From an uncultured Saprospiraceae bacterium (lineage in GTDB: Bacteria > Bacteroidota > Bacteroidia > Chitinophagales > Saprospiraceae), in assembly GCA_905480605.1 (NCBI GenBank), contig CAJQRD010000023.1, positions 1-64,000 of the forward strand: DNA of 64,000 bases. Direction: 5' to 3'. The notes below the pieces were generated by a model, which did not search any database, had not been told where the DNA came from, and was given only the letters and a program-made list of their open reading frames with translations. The translations under genes and the position numbers were made by a program. This document shows, one piece after another, positions 1 through 9,403 of the stretch (its first letter is position 1; every line of letters starts with the position of its first letter).

Positions 1-3000
1 GTATTTCAAGATGAATGTGGCAGTGGTGCTGTTATCGGATGTGCTGGAAGCCCATCTGGTAATATTACAGAAATAGCTGTAAGTGGAAATGTAACTTATT
101 ATATTGAAGTTTCTACTGGTGGGGGTGGAACTCCTGGTGATTTTGAATTGTGTGTGGCAACTGATGAAAGTGAGCAAGAATGTTCTACTGGAGAATTAGA
201 TCCAACAAGACCTGAATATCCTGGTGAAAACCCAGATGGACCTTACTGCCCGGGTGAAGTAGTTAATTTTTGTTATAGTGTAACCTTTACCGTCGATCCT
301 ATTGGACAAGGAAATAATTGTCAATGGATTCAAGGTATTATTCCTACTATTGGCGGAGGATGGGATTTAGAAGCTATGCCTTTAGATATTCAAGGACCTG
401 GAGGTTCTTGGTTTTGGTTGCCTGAGGAATCAGTAGCATACTTAGCACCTAGCTCAGCTTTAGGTTTAATTGATACACCTAATGGACTTGGATTAGAATT
501 TGGCCCAGGTAGCTTATCAAATGGAGATCTTCTACCAGGTGGCTGGTGGGCTACTTCAGATGGAGGTGGTGGATGCTCCAATGATGGAAATCCTAACACA
601 ATGTGGGGTTTACCAGCAAGTTGTGGTTCTACCCAGGATGTAGAATTCTGTTTTGATTTACAAGTTGGTTTTCTAGATGACATTGGGCAATGCGATGATG
701 AAGACTTTACAGATTTAAAAGTGCACATGTTTACAATGGCTGATGGACAAACAGGCTGTTGGTCTAACAACTCATGTTCAGGTGATACACCTGTAACATT
801 TAACGCGATTCTTGATTGTACATCTTTGGTATTTATTCTTGCCGAAGATGCTGAAATATGTAGCAATGGAGTCTTAAATATACCTCTTGAATCAGAAGAT
901 GGATCAGCTGTTAATATTATAGTTGATGTACTTGATGAAGGAAATACTTCTGGAGCATCTAGCAATGAGTTCTCTGGAGGAATGGGTACAATTGCAGACC
1001 AAATTGAAAATGATGGTTCAGATGTAGAAATTCTCGTTTATGAAGCTTATGCCCTTGATCCTAACTCGGTATGTGAAGGACCAAGAACTAGAATAGAGGT
1101 AACTGTCTATCCAAAAATTGAAATAGATGTCGATGACCCATATCCTATCTGCTATCAAGATCCTCAAGAAATAACTCCAATAGTGTCTGGTGGAAGTGGT
1201 GGACCATATGAGTTCTTGTGGGAGGATGGTAGTGATGATCCATCAATTACCTTACCTCTCGATCTAGAATTATTTCCTGGTGATTACGAAATTATATTGG
1301 TTGTAACTGATGATTTTGGTTGTACCGAAGAAGAAGTAATTCAATACGAAATTATCGAACCTGTTTATCCAATGATAATCAATCCTGTTGTCGGTATTTG
1401 TAAGGACGGTGTATTGGATCTGCCAGAATTATTTTTAGAATTCGAATCTATCGGAACTGGTCCGTATGAATTTGAGTGGGACTCAAACCCAGGCGGACTT
1501 CAATTTGAAAATGGTAATGAAGAACAAAATCTAATTATCAATGAAGAAGAATCGAGTGCTAGAACATATACTATCTTTGGTTCTGTTATTGATGAATATG
1601 GTTGTAAATATACCACAGAGGCGGAATTGACAGTAGACAATGGTCCAGATATGGTCTTAGAAGTAGATGAATGTTTTGGTACCTCTTTTAATTTGATTGG
1701 CTATGACCGTGATGGTTTACAAGTTACTTTTGAATTGTTTTTTGATGCAGAAGGGGATTGGCTTTATGATGGAGTGACTATTTTAAATGCAGTATCTGTA
1801 GCGCAGGTCTTTGGAGATAATATTACTTATCTGGCAGAAGACAATGGTACTTATATATTACTGGGAACATCTACAAACGGATGTAACGATTACGTAGAAC
1901 TAGATCTTCCGCCAGTTGCAACCCCAATATTTGAAGTTTTACCTAATGATACAATTTGTCAAGGAACTCAAATTACAATCACCGTTGCCAATAGCAATGA
2001 GTACACAAATTTTACATGGTCAACCGGAGACAACACAGCTACTTTAGTTGCTACTCCTTCAGATACAATAACATATTACCTGGTTGCTGAAACCAGCGAT
2101 GATTGTGAAATTACAGATAGTATTAGAATTGTAGTTAATCCTTTGCCTGAAATTTCGATAACAGGATCAACTTCAATTTGTCCTGGTTCTCAAACTGCAT
2201 TAACGGCTCAGGGTGATGTCAATAATAGTTATCTTTGGACTGGTCCAGGTGGGGCAATGATTACAACTCAAACGGCTACTATCTCAACTGTAGGTACTTG
2301 GATTGTTAATGTGTTAACGCCTTCTGGGTGCTTGGCAACTGAATCAGTTTTCATAGATGAAAATGCACAGTTAAATCCAGAAATTGATGGTGAAAACCTA
2401 TGTACTGGATCTTCTGCGACTCTAGATGGTGGTCCTGGTTTTGATAGTTATGAATGGTTAGATGAAGCTGGCGGAACAGCAGGCACAACTCAAACAATCG
2501 ATGTCATTACAGGTGGTGTTTATACTTTAAATGTTGTTTTGGGTTCTGGCGCTTCAGCATGTTCAGGATCTGATATGTTTACAGTTGAACAGTTTGATCC
2601 GCTTCCTAATGCATTGAATGCATTAGGTGCTTCCGTTTGCAATATAAATACTGGTGGTTTACAAACAACTTTAGATTTAACGAATTTTGAAACTGGCATA
2701 TCTGGAAATTGGTTAGATGAAAACAATTTGCCAATAATCGATCCTACCAGCCTTGATTTTGATGGAAGCTTACCTGGTCTTTTAGTTTATCAGTTTGTAA
2801 CCAATCAGGCACAAGCGCCATGTATGGATGATACATATACCTTCGCAATTGATATTTCTGATTGTGGTTGTCCTAGTGTTGCAATAAGCACACCGAGTGA
2901 TTTTTGTAATGAAGCGGATACTTTTAACCTTAATCTTATTACAATTACCTCAGAGCCAGGGTCATGGTCGGTGAGCCCGGTCGGTATGGAAATTTCCAAT

Positions 3001-5772
3001 AACCTTTTAATTTCCAATGATAATACTTCTGGTGGTATTTATAATTTAACCTTTACTCTGGATGATATAAATCAACCTTCAGCTTGTGCAATAGACTCGA
3101 CTGTTCAGTTTGCAGTTTTCGAAAGTTTGTCTGCCGATATAGAACAAGATAACTCGGTTTGTAATCAGGATACTGGCAATGGTCCTGACTTTATAGATTT
3201 AGATGATCTTTTTATTTCTGGTGACCCAGGAGTGTGGTCAACCAATGAAGTTGGTTTGACAATAGATGCAGATAATGTTGTTTCTTTTATGGGACAAGAT
3301 CTAGGAGATTATACATTCTTTTACTTTATGGAGGACTTAAATTCTCCATGTAATCCAGTTTCTATTCCTGTTGAAATAAGAGTTAGGGATTGTTCTTGTC
3401 CTGAACTGGCTCTGGCGGATTTGCCAGATTTATGTACAACAGGTGGAACGTTTGACTTAGAGAACTTTCTTTTAAATCCAGAAAGCGAAGCTGGGGTTTG
3501 GACTGTAGATGGACCAGATGATACAGCTCTCGTTGGGACAAGTGTTTTCTCAGATGGCAGATTAGATGGAGAATATGAATTCACATTTACTTTTACAAAT
3601 ACATTTGGTGGTTCGTGCACAAACGAAGTTTCTGGAATTTTAAATTTCTTAGCACCTCCTTCTGTTGATGTAGTTGATGCGATTGCTGCGTGTAATGGCA
3701 CAAACATTACTGTTTTACCTACATTTTTAGACTTCACAGAATTGGCAATTGGCGCTACAGGAGTGTGGTCGGCACCCGCTGATTTTAAAGGTGGTGTAAT
3801 TGATGATGTTACAAATGTTGACTTCTTAGGTGTTGATCCCGGAATGTATCTTTTTACGTTCATAACAGATTCAGCAGTTGCTCCTTGTGACAATGTGGAA
3901 TACACTATGCAGGTAGAAGTGAGAAATTGTAACTGTCCATCAGTTAACTTTATACCGCCTACGCCTTTATGTAATGATGGTCCCGCATTGGATCTAAACC
4001 TTTATCTACCAGCTGATGCTCCTGAAGGCGTTTGGTCTTTTATAAATGGAACACCTGCAGTTGCAATCGCCAATAGCTCGTTTGTAGATATTTCAGTTTT
4101 AGATGGATTTTATTTATTTCAATATACAATAAATGAAGTTCCTGTGGGCTGTCCTGATTTTGGACAAATTTCAGTTGAGGTAGTTAGTCCTCCTGATGTG
4201 ATCCATGTGCCTTCTGCAGATGTTTGTAACACAACAAGTATTAATGGCCCACTTTGTTTAGATTTAAATGATTTCTTATCAGGTGCTCCAGGAACTTGGA
4301 CTATCCCAGCAGGATATGATGGTGATGCTTCTGACGTTTCAAATATTTGCTTTGACAGTGAGGATGTTGGAGAAGTCCTAGCTTTTGTATTCAATACAGA
4401 TTCTGGATCAACAACTTGTGATGAAAGAAGTTATACAACAGAGATTACAGTTAAAGATTGTAATTGTCCAAATCTATCATTGATTGCTGGCCCGGAAATT
4501 TGTAATGATTCTGGTCTATTTGATTTGTCTATTTTGGAAACAGCCAATATAGATGAAGGAACATTTGTTCAAACAGGAGGAACCACAAGTTTGGCGATAA
4601 CTCAAGATCAAACAGACTTCACGGGTGCAGAACCTGGTACATACAGCTTTTCATATATTCCTGTAAATATGCCTTCTTCTGATTGTGACCAAATGGGAAC
4701 TACATCAATTGAGGTAATTGCGAATCCTTCAGTCGGAACTTTAGCGTTTACCGATTTGTGTGTAACCAATGGCGAAGTAATTGAATTGGCAGATATGTTG
4801 AACGATGAAACAAGCGGAGGTCTATGGTCGTCCGTTATCAATACGTCAGCGTTTGATTTTGTCAATAGTACTTTTACAGCAAATGGACAAGAGCCTGGTA
4901 TATATGAATTTATATATGCTTTTGAGAATATATCTCCTTGTCCAAACAATGCAATTGCTGTTACTTTAATAGTTTCTCCTGAAGTACAACCAGATGTTGA
5001 AAATTCTCCTTGTGCCCAAGCAAACGAAGGGTCGATTATCGTAGCAAGTGTTCCAGGTGGATCAGGCAGTTATTTATATTCGATAGATGGAGGTCTAACA
5101 TGGATATCAGATCCGATATTTAATAATTTAGCTCCAGGGACTTATACTTTAATGATTCAAGATCAGAATGGATGCGAAACTACGATGCCAAATATTACCG
5201 TTTCTGAACCTGGGCCATTTAGTGTGGATGCTGGTGAAGATAGACAAATAGAAGCCAGTAACGATTTTATAACATTGGAGTTAGCAACCTCTGTACCAGT
5301 AGAGGAAATTGTTTCTATTGTGTGGACAGAAGATGGAAATGTTATTTGCTCGGGTGGGGTAGATCAATGCTTTATTATAGAGGTTGATCCTGATGGTGCG
5401 GCAACTTATTGTGCAACAGTAACGGACATCAATGGATGTGTATCTGAAGATTGCGTATTTATCAGAGAACGTGTTGTAAAAGACGTTTATATTCCTAATG
5501 TATTTGATCCAACCAGCGGTAACAATGATGTGTTTTTTATTCAGTCTGACGAGTATGTAGATCTTGTTCAGGATTTTAGAATATATGACAGATGGGGTGA
5601 GCTTGTATTCTTTGCAGTTCCAAATCACAGTCCAAATGATAAAGATGAAGGTTGGGATGGGACATTCAATGATCAAATTGTAGTCCAAGGTGTTTATGTT
5701 TATGTTGTCAAAATTTTATTTACAGATGGCTCTACCGAAACATTTGCAGGGGATATAACAGTTTTAAGATAA
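1..5772 (+). CDS. Giant T9SS type B-sorted surface protein, 5' end outside the window
   Basis: The reading frame is open from base 1, so the gene starts upstream; 1923 residues are visible. The first 50 visible residues (YYIEVSTGG...GDFELCV) look like the end of a pre-peptidase-type beta domain. A long beta-sandwich region follows, then a regular array of about 177-residue repeats marked by DCxCP (from base 2860), then one SprB-type repeat (GGSGSYLYSIDGG...GTYTLMIQDQNGC, about bases 5040-5200). A module with IVWTEDGNVICSG precedes the C-terminal domain (VYIPNVFDP...YDRWGELVF...WDGTFN...GVYVYVVK...GDITVLR), the hallmark of type B sorting through the type IX secretion system. The protein is acidic and cysteine-rich. 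By family it is exported and attached to the cell surface as an adhesin or gliding-type filament; its ligand is unknown. It heads an array of four such genes, and a hairpin terminator follows it. Confidence 0.9.
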   Translation, partial: VFQDECGSGAVIGCAGSPSGNITEIAVSGNVTYYIEVSTGGGGTPGDFELCVATDESEQECSTGELDPTRPEYPGENPDGPYCPGEVVNFCYSVTFTVDPIGQGNNCQWIQGIIPTIGGGWDLEAMPLDIQGPGGSWFWLPEESVAYLAPSSALGLIDTPNGLGLEFGPGSLSNGDLLPGGWWATSDGGGGCSNDGNPNTMWGLPASCGSTQDVEFCFDLQVGFLDDIGQCDDEDFTDLKVHMFTMADGQTGCWSNNSCSGDTPVTFNAILDCTSLVFILAEDAEICSNGVLNIPLESEDGSAVNIIVDVLDEGNTSGASSNEFSGGMGTIADQIENDGSDVEILVYEAYALDPNSVCEGPRTRIEVTVYPKIEIDVDDPYPICYQDPQEITPIVSGGSGGPYEFLWEDGSDDPSITLPLDLELFPGDYEIILVVTDDFGCTEEEVIQYEIIEPVYPMIINPVVGICKDGVLDLPELFLEFESIGTGPYEFEWDSNPGGLQFENGNEEQNLIINEEESSARTYTIFGSVIDEYGCKYTTEAELTVDNGPDMVLEVDECFGTSFNLIGYDRDGLQVTFELFFDAEGDWLYDGVTILNAVSVAQVFGDNITYLAEDNGTYILLGTSTNGCNDYVELDLPPVATPIFEVLPNDTICQGTQITITVANSNEYTNFTWSTGDNTATLVATPSDTITYYLVAETSDDCEITDSIRIVVNPLPEISITGSTSICPGSQTALTAQGDVNNSYLWTGPGGAMITTQTATISTVGTWIVNVLTPSGCLATESVFIDENAQLNPEIDGENLCTGSSATLDGGPGFDSYEWLDEAGGTAGTTQTIDVITGGVYTLNVVLGSGASACSGSDMFTVEQFDPLPNALNALGASVCNINTGGLQTTLDLTNFETGISGNWLDENNLPIIDPTSLDFDGSLPGLLVYQFVTNQAQAPCMDDTYTFAIDISDCGCPSVAISTPSDFCNEADTFNLNLITITSEPGSWSVSPVGMEISNNLLISNDNTSGGIYNLTFTLDDINQPSACAIDSTVQFAVFESLSADIEQDNSVCNQDTGNGPDFIDLDDLFISGDPGVWSTNEVGLTIDADNVVSFMGQDLGDYTFFYFMEDLNSPCNPVSIPVEIRVRDCSCPELALADLPDLCTTGGTFDLENFLLNPESEAGVWTVDGPDDTALVGTSVFSDGRLDGEYEFTFTFTNTFGGSCTNEVSGILNFLAPPSVDVVDAIAACNGTNITVLPTFLDFTELAIGATGVWSAPADFKGGVIDDVTNVDFLGVDPGMYLFTFITDSAVAPCDNVEYTMQVEVRNCNCPSVNFIPPTPLCNDGPALDLNLYLPADAPEGVWSFINGTPAVAIANSSFVDISVLDGFYLFQYTINEVPVGCPDFGQISVEVVSPPDVIHVPSADVCNTTSINGPLCLDLNDFLSGAPGTWTIPAGYDGDASDVSNICFDSEDVGEVLAFVFNTDSGSTTCDERSYTTEITVKDCNCPNLSLIAGPEICNDSGLFDLSILETANIDEGTFVQTGGTTSLAITQDQTDFTGAEPGTYSFSYIPVNMPSSDCDQMGTTSIEVIANPSVGTLAFTDLCVTNGEVIELADMLNDETSGGLWSSVINTSAFDFVNSTFTANGQEPGIYEFIYAFENISPCPNNAIAVTLIVSPEVQPDVENSPCAQANEGSIIVASVPGGSGSYLYSIDGGLTWISDPIFNNLAPGTYTLMIQDQNGCETTMPNITVSEPGPFSVDAGEDRQIEASNDFITLELATSVPVEEIVSIVWTEDGNVICSGGVDQCFIIEVDPDGAATYCATVTDINGCVSEDCVFIRERVVKDVYIPNVFDPTSGNNDVFFIQSDEYVDLVQDFRIYDRWGELVFFAVPNHSPNDKDEGWDGTFNDQIVVQGVYVYVVKILFTDGSTETFAGDITVLR
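2620..4983 (+). repeat. In-frame tandem repeat, about 177 residues per unit, inside the first surface protein
   Basis: Units begin at the CxCP marker at bases 2860 (DCGCP), 3388 (DCSCP), 3925 (NCNCP) and 4456 (DCNCP), giving unit lengths of 528, 537 and 531 bases. Each unit has two halves. One half starts at CxCP and continues LCN...FDL...GVW. The other starts VCN...FLDL...G.W and ends in a Y(T)..I.VRDCxCP tail. A half unit precedes the first marker from about base 2620, and the last unit lacks a following CxCP. The units have diverged in sequence, so these are protein repeats under selection rather than recent DNA duplications. Confidence 0.8.
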
Positions 5773-5814
5773 GTTATCTAAATGAACTGAATTAAAAAAA
5801 TAGTTTTATATAAG

Positions 5815-5858
5815 CAATGTCCATACTGAGTTATCTTGGTAGGGACATTGTTGTTTTT
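5815..5858 (+). terminator. Rho-independent terminator after the first surface-protein gene
   Basis: The arms CAATGTCC (5815-5822) and GGACATTG (5843-5850) pair perfectly over 8 bp around a 20-base loop. The T-rich tail TTGTTTTT (5851-5858) follows directly. It lies 42 bases after the stop codon, so the next gene probably has its own promoter. Confidence 0.75.
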
Positions 5859-6036
5859 AGATGGTTTATGTGTAGGAATCACCAAGTTTCTTACTCCTAA
5901 ATGCTTTAACTTTATACTGTGGTTTTAAAACATAGTTAAAATTAATCGCGTTTATGTTGTAAATCACTTCACTTTATATCAGATAATACATTTGTAGCCT
6001 TTGATTGATAATAATTCTTTTTTGTTTAAGACTTTA

Positions 6037-9000
6037 ATGTCAAACAGATTGACAGTTCTGTTTATGGGGCTATGCACTTTACTTTTACCCACGACTGCTT
6101 TTAATCAAGATTGTGCTATAACAAGTGAGTTGACAATTGTTGCTGATGGTTCAAGCAATGTAATTTTAAATGTAGAAGGCCTCATTAACGATGATCTGGC
6201 AAACAATCAAACACTGTGTGGTGTCAGGCTTGTTTTTAAGCATGATTTGGTTGAAAATATTCGTATGACATTGGTTTCTCCTTCTGGTCAACGAGTGACC
6301 TTAGTAGGGCCAGGTAGGATAAATTCAGATCCATCTTTTGCTATCACTTGGAATGTGGCATTTGTTCCCTGCAGTGTACCTCCTTCACCAGATTCGGGAA
6401 TTTCTGGAGTTTGGGACAACGGAGAACCTTGGTCTACTTTCACAACATACACAGGCGTGTATCACCCATTTGATAATTGTCTTGAAGACTTTAATTTGGG
6501 GTCTGCAAATGGATCATGGACGCTTGAAATAGAGAACTTAGGTGATGTTGAGGGAATACTCCAGTTTTTTCAATTGATATTCTGCGACCCTGCAGGAAGT
6601 ATGTGTTCAGAATGTTTCCTTTTTGCAGGCAATTTTAACTTTACAACACCTGGTGGAATTTATTCATTTTGCGAAACGGATCCAATTTCTGATTTAATGG
6701 ATTTTAGATTAGATCAAGACTCTATACTTACAAGCAGCCAAGATTATACTTTTATTTACAGCCATAATGACTCAATTGTAAAATTTAGTGATTCACCCAA
6801 TGAGATATCGGATCTGATTCCAGGGATTTATAAGTTATGCGGTTTGGCATATCAATCCAGTATTGAAGATACTGTTTATCAACAAGAACTGCTGTCGCGA
6901 CTTGATTCCCTAATTGATGACAGATCCCTTTGTGCTGACTTAACTGAGGATTGTATCACACTTCGAATCTTGGAAATCGAAAACAAAATTACTATTGATA
7001 CAATTTTTTGTGATGGCGATTCAATCTCTTTTTTTGGAGAGACATTTTATGATGAAATAGATACAACTGTAATAATTTCAAATCTATTACAAGACAGATG
7101 TGATTCTTTAATTACTCTGTCAGCACGCAAAAGAATAGTCTCTTCAATTATTGACAATAATACCAATGTTTCCCAATGTGGGAGTTCAGTATTTTTGAAT
7201 GGAAATAACAGCAGTAGTAATCTAGGGCAAATTAACAATTATGAATGGTCAACAAATGATGGCAATTTCGAAATAAATATTGGCCCGATTGCTGAAGTCT
7301 CTTCTGGAGGCATCTATTATTTGACAACCCAATCCGAACAATGCTTTGCTTCGGATTCTATTGTTATACAGCAAATTGATACGTTTCAATGGAGTCTAAA
7401 TGTCGTTCCCCCTTTATGTTATTTAGATAGTTTTGTTTTAAATGTCAACAATGATCCTAGTAATGTAGATTTTATGTTTAGCGGACCAGCAGCTGTTGAA
7501 AGCATTGACAATATGTTGTTTTATACATTTACAGAAGGTACATATAAAATTGAAGCAAACCTTGGAACATGCAATGACAGCTTGGTTTTTATTTTAAATC
7601 ATGAGGCAACGGAATTGACTCTTGAAGTATCTTCTACTGTAATAACCTGTTTGGTGGATTCATCTGAAATTGTGATTAATACAAATGCCATAAATGCTGT
7701 TTTTGAATTGTCTGGACCTCAATCTGTAGTGACATCTTCAGATACTATCTTTAGTAGATTGAAAGGTATATACACAATAAAAGTTATTGATGAATTGGGT
7801 TGTGAGTTAATTCAATCGTTTACAATATTAGAAGAGCAGGATGATCCAGTTTTTGATGTACAAGATTTAAGTCATTTTTGCGATGAAGTTGTTCCAAATC
7901 TAGAAGCGCAAATTTCTTCACCCTTCGATTCAATATTGTGGAGAGGTCCCAATAGTTTTTCAAGTGATGACTTAATGGATTTTCCAATTGATGAGGGGAT
8001 CTATACCCTGACTGTTTTTGGGGTTAACGGCTGTACTTTATCAAAGTCAATTCTTTATACTATTAATAATGTTCCATTTCCTGTAGATATCACATATACA
8101 GATATTGATTGCGAAAATCAATCATCAGAAGTCTGCTACGATAATGGCAATAACCAACAAGTAAATTGGATGTTTAATAGTGAGACAATCTCTGAAAATA
8201 ATTGTTTTATGGCATTTGATCCAGGGAATTACATCCTAGAAGCTATTGATGATAATGGTTGTGTTGGGACAGATTCTGTTTTTATAAATGACCTGAGAAT
8301 TCCAATTGAAGTAAATCTGCGCACTGACCCTCAAACGAATATTTTGTCATGTAGCCAATCTTCAATTGTTATTGAAGCTGAAGTTATTGGAAGTCAAGCC
8401 AATCTCATTTATGATTGGGTTGAAGGCCCTAGCCTCATCAGCAATGATAATTCTATTACTGTTGATGAACCAACCGAGATAAAATTGGTTGTTACAGACA
8501 CTTTAACCAAATGTTTTTACGAAGAAATGATATCAATCATGGAAATTATTAATCCATTTGAAAATTTTGAAATAGATTTGGTACAGCCAGTTTGTAAAGA
8601 TGATTTCGGCAGTATCATTGAGATTTCACCCTTAAGTTTGGATGCTTATGATATCTTCCTAAACGGTAATTTGGTTATTAATAATGCACAATTGCAAATT
8701 TTGACTCCCGGTGATTATACACTTGAAATTATTGACGAAAATTCATGCCTCGCTGATACTGTATTTACAATAGAAAAAGGAAGAGAATTGACCTTGGATA
8801 TTGGTGAAGATGTGCAAACGGCCTTTGGCACTGAATTAACAATAGATGGGCAGCTGAATATAGATGAAAGTGATGTTGCAATTTATGAATGGAGTAACAA
8901 GGATTCTTTAAGCTGCATTAACTGTTTAACTCCTTCATTATCAGTGTATAGTAACGAAATTCTGATACTTGAAATAACCGATGATTTTGGATGTAAAGTG

Positions 9001-9327
9001 AGTGATACCCTGCAGATTTTCATAGATAATGATATCAAATTATTTGTGCCAAATGTATTTTCGCCAAACAATGATGGGGATAATGATAATTTATCAATTT
9101 ATCTCTCTGGCGGCATTTTGAAAGTTTTTGACTTCAGAGTTATGGATAGATGGGGAAATTTAGTACTTTTTCGTTCTGAAATATTAAATGAGAATGATAT
9201 TTTGATTTGGGATGGAAATTCTAATGGAAAATCCGTTGAGCAGGGCGTTTATATTTATGTGGCAAAATTATTGCTGATAGATGGTACAGAATCCCTAATT
9301 ACAGGAAATGTTACAGTAATTAGATAA
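6037..9327 (+). CDS. T9SS type B-sorted surface protein with N-terminal P-domain
   Basis: The product has 1096 residues if translation starts at ATG 6037, which begins a standard signal peptide (MSNRLTVLFMGLC...AFNQ). An upstream in-frame TTG at 6001 would add 12 residues before it and is less likely. Residues about 25-185 form a proprotein-convertase-like P-domain (GVRLVFKHDLVENIRMTLVS, GSANGSWTLEIEN...G.LQFF.L.FC). Kexin-type P-domains are common in Bacteroidota exoproteins as binding or stabilising modules. Many Ig/SprB-like beta modules follow, some with GIYTLTV..VNGC signatures. The end (LFVPNVFSPNNDGDND...MDRWGNLV...WDGNSNG...GVYIYVAK...GNVTVIR) is a type B sorting domain. No protease catalytic domain is visible, so an adhesive or structural role is inferred. 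A possible -7 element TACATTTG lies at 5987-5994. Confidence 0.9.
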   Translation: MSNRLTVLFMGLCTLLLPTTAFNQDCAITSELTIVADGSSNVILNVEGLINDDLANNQTLCGVRLVFKHDLVENIRMTLVSPSGQRVTLVGPGRINSDPSFAITWNVAFVPCSVPPSPDSGISGVWDNGEPWSTFTTYTGVYHPFDNCLEDFNLGSANGSWTLEIENLGDVEGILQFFQLIFCDPAGSMCSECFLFAGNFNFTTPGGIYSFCETDPISDLMDFRLDQDSILTSSQDYTFIYSHNDSIVKFSDSPNEISDLIPGIYKLCGLAYQSSIEDTVYQQELLSRLDSLIDDRSLCADLTEDCITLRILEIENKITIDTIFCDGDSISFFGETFYDEIDTTVIISNLLQDRCDSLITLSARKRIVSSIIDNNTNVSQCGSSVFLNGNNSSSNLGQINNYEWSTNDGNFEINIGPIAEVSSGGIYYLTTQSEQCFASDSIVIQQIDTFQWSLNVVPPLCYLDSFVLNVNNDPSNVDFMFSGPAAVESIDNMLFYTFTEGTYKIEANLGTCNDSLVFILNHEATELTLEVSSTVITCLVDSSEIVINTNAINAVFELSGPQSVVTSSDTIFSRLKGIYTIKVIDELGCELIQSFTILEEQDDPVFDVQDLSHFCDEVVPNLEAQISSPFDSILWRGPNSFSSDDLMDFPIDEGIYTLTVFGVNGCTLSKSILYTINNVPFPVDITYTDIDCENQSSEVCYDNGNNQQVNWMFNSETISENNCFMAFDPGNYILEAIDDNGCVGTDSVFINDLRIPIEVNLRTDPQTNILSCSQSSIVIEAEVIGSQANLIYDWVEGPSLISNDNSITVDEPTEIKLVVTDTLTKCFYEEMISIMEIINPFENFEIDLVQPVCKDDFGSIIEISPLSLDAYDIFLNGNLVINNAQLQILTPGDYTLEIIDENSCLADTVFTIEKGRELTLDIGEDVQTAFGTELTIDGQLNIDESDVAIYEWSNKDSLSCINCLTPSLSVYSNEILILEITDDFGCKVSDTLQIFIDNDIKLFVPNVFSPNNDGDNDNLSIYLSGGILKVFDFRVMDRWGNLVLFRSEILNENDILIWDGNSNGKSVEQGVYIYVAKLLLIDGTESLITGNVTVIR

Positions 9328-9403
9328 CCTTTAAAACCAAACAAAATTGATACATTTACTGTTTTAATTTTTGAATGATAATTTTTTACCGATTTAATAC
9401 ACC

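Noticed and set aside
390-965. Minus-strand 191-codon frame
   Set aside because: Antisense of the first large gene, proline- and serine-rich from the strand bias, with no domain and no plausible start.
3321-3905. Minus-strand 194-codon frame
   Set aside because: Antisense of the CxCP repeat region. Frames of similar length recur opposite each large repeat gene because T-rich codons lack antisense stops.
2860-4983. Regular repeats considered as a CRISPR array
   Set aside because: The period is about 530 bases, the repeats are diverged and in frame, and no short identical repeats or spacers are present.
5281-5688. Minus-strand open frame of 135 codons in the first surface-protein gene
   Set aside because: It lies opposite the SprB-type repeat and sorting domain of the large protein. 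Its residues are rich in I, N, Y and C from AT-rich antisense bases, with no motif.
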